A DNA stretch of 64,000 bases, taken from positions 13,766,501-13,830,500 of the forward strand of contig NC_085128.1 of assembly GCF_030269925.1 (NCBI RefSeq). Direction: 5' to 3'. Of this stretch, positions 55,206 to 64,000 are shown piece by piece. Origin of the DNA: Bombyx mori (taxonomy: Eukaryota > Arthropoda > Insecta > Lepidoptera > Bombycidae). The position numbers were made by a program, and so were the translations under genes. The first letter of the stretch is position 1. The number at the start of each line of letters is the position of its first letter. The notes beneath the pieces were generated by a model. That model searched no databases. It was given only the letters and a program-made list of their open reading frames with translations, and was not told the origin of the DNA.

Positions 55206-57136
55206 ATAAAAAATAAGCACACAAAACATCATTCTACGAAAGTAAACTATTATAGTTTTCCTCTCTTCATAGACATTTTGAATATTATTTAATAGACTTA
55301 TCAGCATATAATCACTGCTGATGACATTATCTATTAAAGACGTGTTGCGTTTAAACGCCGTGTAATGAGCGCCACACGGCGGACACGCTCCGCGGCATGT
55401 GTCTTGTAGTACAGGAGCGTGCCCGACACGTGAACGGTATCATTGCTTGTTTATTGTTGACAGATTGGTCGTAACACTACAGTGTAATGCGGTAGATTGG
55501 TTACAAGAGTACATCTGTATGTCAATGAATTAAAACGACCCCGCAGACTTTCTAGATTTGAATATCTCGGTCGCATTCACTGATTTCACTGTTGCAAATG
55601 GACTGACGAATTGAATGATCTTATTAATGAGTCATGAAAGTCGTAGATGTATCAACATGAATGCGTTAAAGCTATGATATGTGAGGCCGCACTCTCAATT
55701 GAAATCATCCAACAACTCTATCTGGCTGCAGAAATAGACAACACTCTACAATACCCCAGACTACACACGGTACCTGCGTTGCAAGTTTACAATATAGGCT
55801 GTATTGTGAGCTTGCAACGCCACTTGTAAAACTGTTTAGTTAAGTATTTTCACCCTATGTAATATAACAACATTAATACTATCTCACACTCAATATTCGG
55901 TGTTAGTTGTAGATTCAAGTCCAGAAGCCACTCCACATTGAACTATATTAATAGATACGCCATATAAGCTACGGGAAACGTAGTAAGCAATCTTCATCAT
56001 CTAACGTTTCCCTTTGAAGGAATACAATCTCATCAATACTAAAAAGAAGACGATAATGAATATAGGCGATGGTGTAAATTCTTATTTATTTTCGATGGCT
56101 CAATCATTAAAAAGTTTGCTAAAAAAAAATTCACGACAAAATTTTCCTAATTATAGCTTAATTACCATCTCAGAGCTACTTTGCACAGTCTTTTATACAC
56201 TAAGTTATTATAATACACGAATTGCGAAGATCACCGGCTCCTAAATTTTTACACGGACTTGGTTTTTGTATTTTCTGTAACAGATCCTTTTGCAGAATAT
56301 CTCAATTTGAATTAAATCTAATGATAGAATTTAAAAGAGGAACTAAAAATATCGAAGCCTTTTAGATTTTCTAAGTTGCAAGTTTCTCAACAAAACGTTA
56401 CTCGAATCCATACGTTAAGTTTCTCATTCATAAGCCCTTATTATCCTTAACGATTTCGTAATATGCTCTCGACAACCATGAAATGAAACTAATAAATAAA
56501 CATCGAATTATTGAGTACGGCGTAGGAGTCCTCGCCGTATCGAATTACCCAATACCACGCTATAATATGGTTATTATTTAGCTATAACGTGCTTAAAGAA
56601 AAAAAATACAATAACAGATGCATTTTACCGAACTGTTCGTGAAATTAAGATTGATTGATAAATTAAGATTGTGACTTCTAGCTCATGTATTAAGGTGGGT
56701 GTCGCTGTCGGCTATCACAGCTACGGATAACCAGATCGATCGTGACCGGTCTATGTAATCAAAAACCTGTGATTACTATGCAGATAATACTTCGATTATG
56801 TTTTTAAGCGCTGTGGCCAGTTTGGACTCTGGCATCAACTAAAAACAAAACTTGTCTACTATCAATAAAACGACTCAAATAATTTAGAACAAATCCAATT
56901 AGATATTGATCCATATTCCCTTTATTTGTATCTAATAGTAAAGCTCAGCAAAGAAAACGGCGTTATAGTTACTAGTGAAAATATAAATTAACTGTGTAAA
57001 ACAAAAGGTCATAGTAAGAAGTTTCTAGTTCAGTCGCGATGCAAACTTATGTATGTCTATTGGTGTTTAGAACCGACTTCAACCGATGCCGCGATGGTAT
57101 CCACGTTGCGATGTGGTTCGTGAGCTCTTCTACGCA
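55206..57136. other. Intergenic DNA with a hairpin
   Basis: No gene recognised. A GC-rich patch at 55335-55440 is unexplained, and a 19-bp-stem hairpin lies at 55776-55820. An old repeat-like stretch is at 56690-56760. Confidence 0.35.
55776..55820. repeat. Hairpin, 19-bp arms
   Basis: GCGTTGCAAGTTTACAATA pairs with TATTGTGAGCTTGCAACGC at 17 of 19 positions around a 7-base loop. The surrounding 60-codon frame is not a convincing gene. Confidence 0.75.
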
Positions 57137-57357
57137 TCACTACATAGTATAAAACAAAGTCGCTTTCTCTGTCCCTATATCTGTCTGTCCCTATGTATGC
57201 TTAAATCTTTAAAACTACGCAACGGATTTTGATGCGTTTTTTTTAATAGATAGAGTGATTGAAGAGGAAGGTTTATATGTATAATAACATCCATTAAATA
57301 GTGGAGAAATCAATAATAAATTACAGTTTCCGAAGCGAAGCGAGGGCGGGTCGCTAG
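57137..57357 (+). mobile_element. Short non-autonomous Helitron
   Basis: Starts TCACTACATAGTATAAAACA after an A and ends GGGCGGGTCGCTAG before a T. It is nearly identical to the 2962-3177 copy over most of its length, so the family was active fairly recently. Confidence 0.75.
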
Positions 57358-59555
57358 TTTTCAATAAACAATTATCTGGTTTGGACACATTCTTTTTACT
57401 TTAACCACCGTTTTGACACAAAGTACAATGTGTGTACACTACTACCCCACAAACATGTTTAAATTTTAGTTATTATCCATTCCTGATTTATAAATTTAAA
57501 TTATTGCTCAATGAGAAAACTTCTTAATTATGACAATACTAATTTAGTTAGGTTATTTGATCGTATTAAATACCGAATCGAACGCAAACCAATAACAGTG
57601 AGTATTTCGGCCGTTTGACCGATTGGCTAGATGTCAAACCGTTTACCCTTATCGTTTATATCCGACACCACGCACCGCCGCGACTCCCATCTGTCGCTGC
57701 TGCATCGTTGCACTGAGAACAATGAAATGCATTCATACGAATTTTTATCGGAAAAAAATGGATTTCGGGTCAAAAAACACTGTTCGCGGGGAAAGTTGCG
57801 TGTGCCCTGTTGATTTTAAGTTTTGGACTGGTGCGTATAAAAAACTTTTGGTTTGTTGTAAAGAAATGAATAGCGTATAGTTTCATTATTCGATTTCCTT
57901 AAATCGGTTTCCCTGTGAAGACCCAAAAAAACATGTGTAATATTTTGCCCACTTTAAATAGCAGATCGAAGACTCGTATAATTTTAATTACGGCTATGCT
58001 ACCAATCCAACCGGAACTCATGACTGCGACAGAAACATGTATAGGTTTTTGGTAATTTATTATATTCGTGATTCCATTCGAGCATCTCATATGTTAAATT
58101 AAAATGTATTTTATAAAGCATTCATAAAACTATAACTTGATGTGAATGTTATATTCACGAAAAACGTAGAATTCATAAGTTGTATAAGTAAATGAAATTT
58201 TGACAGCAAAACTTAAATTGCGTTATCCCATCGCGCACGTTACATACATAGTTATTTTTACGACAGCATTCTGTATAGTACTGAATCGCATACAAAAGTC
58301 AACGGGTGCTTTTGTAAGCGATTGTACATTGCCGGCACCTGGCCTCTCATTGCGCACCCTCTCCACGATCCCTCAAGATTTAATTACTGCTACGTACGGC
58401 CATGTACTTGCACTATTACTACTGTTTACTTAAATTAATAGTAATTAAGTAATGTAGATGTGATTGATGTCAATAACCGATTTCTCGAACACAATTTTAA
58501 CTTACAGGTTTTAAGATACTAGATGCGAATTTTTTACATTATCTAGTTTTATTTTTAGTTTGGTATAAGTATATAGTTTATTTAGTAATTTTAAACTATT
58601 CTGATAATTAAGGTACCTACTATCTCTAGGTTGGCTAACTATAACGTTTTTTATGCTAACCAAATTTGTTCTAAATTAAAGCATTATTTATTGATGCGAA
58701 TTACTTGGCTGGATCGAAATGATAACGGTAATTCTAAGTTAGAATTTTAAAAGAAACGATTACCTAGTATTCAGTATTAAAATCGTAGTGAGGTGATTCA
58801 ATTTAGCTTTTAATTAAATTGAAATTGAAAACATACGTCGCTCTCTATCTCACACATCACTTATTGGTTGACAATTAGGTTTGAGTAATGCACTTATGAT
58901 AAAGTGATGATAAGCCCTAAACTTAACTGGAACCTCATTATTAATTTGAACATATTATATTCGAATAATACATTCGAAATGTTGTTAATTCATTAGTTCC
59001 TGAGAGACTGTTTTGATAAGTAAAAATTTCAAACTTTTACCATCAAAAAGAACATTTAAAAGTATATAGGGCAAAACGGTAACCTTATCTCCTTTTGATC
59101 CTTAAAATCCCTTACCAATCCGCAGGGAATGATCATGAATATCAAACTCACATCACATTAGGGGTTCCGTGCCTATCTGATCCGGATTAATCCGGTAAAA
59201 AGCAGTCATTATTCCGCCTCTGTGGGTCGAATTGGATTTTTTATTTGGTCCACACCTCGGGCCATTGTAAAAACGGATTGTCACTGGCCTGAAAAATATG
59301 TACGATTTTTTGGAATGCATTATTATACGTTTTTTATCTAGAATGTCGTCTGTGTAGATTTTGCTGCGACCATACACGCTTGTGGCTAGCAGTTTTATGT
59401 ATTTTTGTGAAATTAGCTCTTTATTAGAGAGATGTTAGATATAAAACGTACAGGTTTAATTTCTTAGGTATATTTGCTGATAATTTTAATGATTAAAATT
59501 AACAATTAATTCAAAAATAATTTGAAAGTATATCATAACATGTTCCTCTCTGACG
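57358..59555. other. Intergenic DNA
   Basis: Two overlapping frames at 57623-57880 and 57631-57813 lie in a GC-richer patch with an ATG, but show no domain or splice context. The rest is AT-rich without recognised features. Confidence 0.35.
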
Positions 59556-59907
59556 TCTTCGAGCACACAACCCACCTGATGGTGGGACACTACCTTTGCG
59601 AATTGGCATTTTTGGTATTGGTATTGGCGGTATTGAAAGATCGCACGGCTATGTACCACCACTCTGCCTACATTTGCCTCCAAGCAGTCGTGCGCCCCAG
59701 TTTGAAAGGTGGGACAGCTGTTTTGGTAATAGGTTTGAGACTTCAACCTCACGTCAGAATTTGTAGTAGCATTTCCATTGACTCTACCAATGTATGGCAA
59801 TAATACATAAAAACATTTACGTTGTAGATGTCTATGGGCTCCAGTAACCACTTAACACCAGGTGGGCTGTGAGCTCGTCCATCCATCCAAGCAATAAAAA
59901 AAAAAAC
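59556..59907 (+). repeat. Two Bm1-derived segments
   Basis: 59556-59770 is an old, much diverged Bm1-like body. 59810-59907 is a young 3' end (ACGTTGTAGATGTCTATGGG to CCAAGCAATAAAAAAAAAAA), probably a separate, strongly truncated insertion. Confidence 0.65.
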
Positions 59908-60372
59908 ACTACTGATACCTTTTTGTTAATAAATATTCCAGCTGATATTTAAGCTCGTTTCCCTCGATAGATTTTATCTAAACACATTAGTGATAATCGT
60001 ACGAGGTTTCGTTTGCCACAATGGCAGTATACGATCTAACCCTTTGTCCACTGGTATACAGTAACCGGGTGACAGTTACTTGTCAAAACGTAAATCAAGA
60101 TAAAAGCTTTAGTTTTGGCGGTATCCTTGTAACCTCCTAAAATACTAGATACTAATACATTCATAATAAATGAATATGCCGTACATATACATATTAAAAA
60201 ATAAACTTAAAAAATGGATTATTATAGATTACTAATCTCGCGAATTTAAGCGATATCGCAAATCAATAAAAAGGTTTTCTCAATAGAAATACTCCTAATA
60301 CAATATTTCATTTTTGATGTTAATAAAACCATATAAATTTATTTGTATTTAGATCTTTATTATTCAGTGTAA
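59908..60372. other. Intergenic DNA
   Basis: No gene or repeat recognised. Confidence 0.35.
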
Positions 60373-60706
60373 TCTATACTAATATTATAAAGCTGAAGAG
60401 CTTGTTTGTTTGAACGCGCTAATCTCAGGTACTACTGGTCCGATTTGAATAATTCTTTCAGTGTTAGATAGCCCATTTATCGAGAAAGGTTATAGGCTAT
60501 ATAATAACTTCACGCTAATATCAATACAAGCGGAGCACCAATAAAGAATGTTTCAACATCGGGTTTTTTTCCCTCTTTTGAGAGCTTCCGCCGCGTGCGC
60601 TGCAGAAACGGTTAAAGTTTTGCTAAAATAATGTATGACAGAATTATTTCCCTTTAAAAGATCGAAAAAACTCCGCGACAGCATATTATGTCTATACGTT
60701 AAGGTT
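60373..60706 (+). mobile_element. Helitron-like repeat, second family
   Basis: TCTATACTAATATTATAAAG start, then GAACGCGCTAATCTCAGG, TACTGGTCCGATTTGAAT and GCGGAGCACCAATAAAGA. Close to the copy at 18886. The 3' border is approximate. Confidence 0.5.
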
Positions 60707-60957
60707 GGCTCACTATAACGTTCGAGCATAAGCATTCGAGCAAGAAACTTCGAGCATACATAATAAAATATAAACATCTAAAATGTAAATAGTCAAAACA
60801 TGGAAACATTCCTGTATTACGATGTTTTTTATTAGGAACTCTAGATGAACAGATAATCTCACAGTCCACTTAAAGTGATTACTGGAGCAGTGTCGCTGGT
60901 ACGAGTAAAACACCACCAGTAGTTACGTAAAGTTGGTAATTGTTGTTAGTTAGTCAT

Positions 60958-61155
60958 CCGGCTTTGGAACGAGCTCGCCTCCACGGTGTTTCCCGAGCGC
61001 TATGACATGTCCTTCTTCAAACGAGGCTTGTGGAGGGTACTTAACGGTAGGCAGCGGCTTGGCTCTGCCCCTGGCATTGCCGGAGTCCATGAGCGACGGT
61101 AACCACTCACCATCAGGCGAGCCGTACGCTCGAATGCCTACAAGGTCAAAAAACA
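60958..61155 (+). repeat. CR1-like (BMC1-type) LINE 3' end with ORF remnant
   Basis: The + frame reads the RT C-terminal tail ([20 protein letters not shown]) straight into the 3' UTR (GGCTCTGCCCCTGGCATTGC) and ends at CTACAAGGTCAAAAAAC. It links the short non-coding tails elsewhere to the RT-bearing LINE. Confidence 0.78.
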
Positions 61156-62775
61156 ATATTTTTTTTGCATCTTTCGTTTTAGTTCCACAACGTTTGGAGG
61201 TTTAACGATGGAGGGAAGATCTTCCACCGAGAGGGTTTCATAGCTCGGTAGACCGACGGCCCGGTTGTTCGGAACTTGTATATATGCAGTCTCATTTTGA
61301 AATTGTCGGAAGATTCAGGCATATGTCAAATATTTTGTGTTGTATGATGTCTGTGATGACCCGCCACATACGTCGTTCCTTCGAAAACTTTTATTAGACT
61401 CGTAATTAATTAGAAAAACGGGTACCTAATAGCGCATTTGGATTCCGTCATAGTTACGTCACTCGATATTAGTAATTCGACTTGGGCGCATTCTGTGTTC
61501 GTTAATTCCAAAACAGAAAAAAAGCGTAACAAATCGATGATTCCGTTCTGCCCCGTGTTTGATTTGGTCTGCTCACACCACAGTGACAATGACACGCAAT
61601 TAAATATTCAAAATAAAACCACTACTAGTTCACTCGAAAATAAAGGGTTGTTTTATGTATACATATTTGAATCTGAATGTGTTGCTAAAGATTAACAGTT
61701 GTTGCGGTTTGCCGTGACGTTTTCATTTATATTGTGACGATCATAATTCATAAGAATTATCATAATTTTTTTGCGACGAACGTATGTTTAAAGATTTTAG
61801 CGTAATATGCAATAATTATATAATAATAACAAAAGCTAACTTCAAAAGCGAAATACCTGAATTAAACTTTACGACGGAACGATCACGGGTTCACTTTTTC
61901 AAACTAAAAATATACATGTACGTAATATTTTTAGTTTTCGAAGCCGAAAACCAAACGAAATGGAAGCTGATGGTACAAAGAGCCACGAAGGCTTTTCAGG
62001 GACACGACCTTCAGCAATGAAGTAAGTATGCGACTAAGAAGAGGGTCCACAAAGCACGGAGAAATCGAACCTATAGATCCTCAGCCTACTATTAACTAAA
62101 TCCATCATCAATTATTATTCATTATACATGACAAAAACCATCGAAAATAAATGTAAGTATAGTTTAATTTTTCGTGATGACGATATTGCTTCAGCTGTAA
62201 ACTGATAAAAATTATAAAACTTACATTACGATTTTATACAAGAATCAATTTTTGGTTCAATGAATATCACAGAATGCCGTTACCGATCTTGAAATACGAC
62301 CTTGAAGCTATCACTGCAATGAAGAAACGGCTGTCCTACCTGTCAAATCTAAGCGCATCTTGCTGCGCTTATAAACATGACAGCGGTACCGACACGTGCA
62401 CGCAATTCCAAAAAGTTAATAAATCGAATAATAGCTTCGAACAGTTCCAACATTCCTAACGAGTCAGTCGACAAATGCAAATGAACCAGCACATACGAGG
62501 GTGCAACATCGAACTCAACGCTCAGCTATGGGGCCCATCGATCGCTATTGTCCTGTAATAGTTCCGACTTTACGGTGCCCTCCCCATGCGGTGCCCTACT
62601 TATATCGCGACCCTCAGATACTTTCAAAAGTTTCTGCAACGAGTGGACTATGTTCGATAGAGTACAAGACACGTAAATTACTTTAGAAGACAATAGATGA
62701 AATGTTTTTTTTTTTTTGTTTTTTAATAATAATAATCTTTAAGTGTCACCTTTGTATCTTTTCTTTCGTTTGTCT
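61156..62775. other. Intergenic DNA with possible LINE remnant
   Basis: A frame ending at 62020 has a tail (NQTKWKLMVQRATKAFQGHD) resembling C-termini of some LINE reverse transcriptases, which is weak. Frames at 62274-62459 and 62501-62686 have no recognised domain. Confidence 0.3.
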
Positions 62776-63212
62776 ATACTTCTATACTTAATATTATAGA
62801 GGAAAGATTTGTTTGTTTGTTTGTATTGAATAGGCTCCGAAACTACTGAACCGATTTGAAAAATTCTTTCACTGTTTGGAAAACACACCATTCCCGAGAC
62901 ACATATTTTTTGAAAAAATTAGGGATCCTTACTAAAACTCCTATAATGTAACCCAAGATGTAAAAATTACCTAAAATTTTTTTACATCGCGTGCCCTGCG
63001 GTAACTATTCATAATAGAATAAAATAATGTACTACGACTTTGTAGAACCCATCATTATTATACATTATACAAAAAGTGTCGCGACAGTAAATGTCTAACT
63101 ATTATAGTTATGCCGCAATAAGCGTTCTTTTATTTAAAAAAATAAAACAATGTCAATTATCGTTGAAATTTTTGTTAAAGACCCGAGCGCAGTCGGAACG
63201 GGCCGCTATATT
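62776..63212 (+). mobile_element. Helitron-like repeat, diverged
   Basis: A TCTATACTTAATATTATAGA start, (TTTG)n tract and ACTGAACCGATTTGAAAAAT recall the 18886 and 60373 family. It ends near GGAACGGGCCGCTATA, where a CTAG-type end may have mutated. Boundaries approximate. Confidence 0.45.
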
Positions 63213-63299
63213 TAATAATTTTATTTTTTCTTATGAAAAATAGTTTTTGTATTTTGATACATTTTTTAAATCGCATTTGTCAGTGAACGAGCCACGGCT

Positions 63300-63510
63300 T
63301 CTCTGGTTAGTTGTCGTGGTTGTGGTTGTCGGAGTCCGTAGACATAACAATGTGGTGAATACCGCCGTTCATTTTGAGATATGAAGTACATTTCTCAATT
63401 GTATGACAAAACAGCTATCACACATTTGAAACTGGGACACATGACTATTTCGCAGCAGATATAGGTAGAGTACCTACCCGCGTGGGCTCAAACCACATAT
63501 CACCATGTTT
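63300..63510 (-). repeat. Bm1 SINE, old copy
   Basis: Scattered matches (GGAGTCCGTAGACAT, CATTTTGAGATATGAAGT, AGAGTACCTACCCGCGTGGG) in Bm1 order. The remaining bases to 64000 show only an old LINE-like tail near 63745-63830 (CACAATCGGATGAAAGGTT, then (ACAT)n). Confidence 0.55.
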
Positions 63511-64000
63511 AGAACAATTACAAACAGACAATTGTTATTTTCAAAATGTATTCCACATCGACGATTTTAACCGCGAGAAGTGGCTATTAAAAATACATAA
63601 TAATATCAAACTTGTCGCTCTCTGCTATGGCTTTTGCTAAATGTCTGCAAAAAATCGATTTCTTGAATCTTCTCGAGCCCTATCTATCGTACATTATTGG
63701 GACTATAGTAGAAACCTTCCTTGAAGTGTAAACAATAACTGTACTGAGTTTCATCACAATCGGATGAAAGGTTTTGGAACGTAAGAAGACAAACATACAT
63801 ACATACCAACATTCAATAATATTATTAAAAAGAAAAAGATAAATGAACTTTTTAAACGTTCTTAATTGAATATAACCTTTTTAATATGTTCCTAATAAAA
63901 CCTTTTTGATAATATTTCAAAATAAATTTCAAAACGCAAGCAATCAAATTCAAACATGGAACTGTATTGAACAATCGATCTGTTCAGCCCATCGGACGGG

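Noticed and set aside
57623..57880. Two overlapping frames as a small gene
   Set aside because: Both frames are open only because the patch is GC-richer; no domain, no splice partner, no way to choose between them.

Overview
The window is AT-rich insect DNA packed with retroposon and transposon debris. It comes from a silkworm-type moth, Bombyx mori or a very close relative. The main evidence is the many copies of the tRNA-derived Bm1 SINE, together with 3' ends of a CR1-like (BMC1-type) LINE, jockey-type LINE tails, mariner remnants and short Helitrons. The host genes have short exons with GT-AG introns. Most of them are missed by simple ORF reading, and I assembled them from splice signals and reading phase.

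Left third (about 1-26 kb): a detoxification-type gene group. A complete ten-exon cytochrome P450 of the CYP4 clan (509 aa predicted) lies on + at 1066-10196. Its introns are full of repeats, and one intron appears to need a GC-AG splice. Convergent to it are two tandem, clearly paralogous carboxylesterase genes of the alpha-esterase type on -. Copy 1 spans 10884 to at least 17060 and copy 2 spans 19648-26238. They share exon sizes and phases and both carry the full Ser-Glu-His triad. Each also has a separate 69-bp, phase-0 leader exon. In copy 2 this exon encodes a hydrophobic, signal-peptide-like segment. Its inclusion or skipping could switch the enzyme between secreted and cytosolic forms.

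Middle (26-45 kb): mostly mobile DNA. An 0.8-kb near-perfect inverted repeat (foldback element) sits about 200 bp upstream of esterase 2. It is followed by jockey LINE tails, a mariner remnant split by a Bm1, a GC-rich retroposed element with a 10-bp target duplication, and an apparently intact piggyBac element (38044-40611) with TTAA duplications, matched ends and an uninterrupted transposase gene.

Right third (45-64 kb): a proneural bHLH transcription factor of the neurogenin/tap type (45757-47013) stands nearly alone in a large non-coding stretch, as expected for a developmental regulator. Beyond it are repeats, one orphan coding-like exon at 48.86-49.13 kb and otherwise unremarkable AT-rich DNA. 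No rRNA, functional tRNA gene or CRISPR array was seen.
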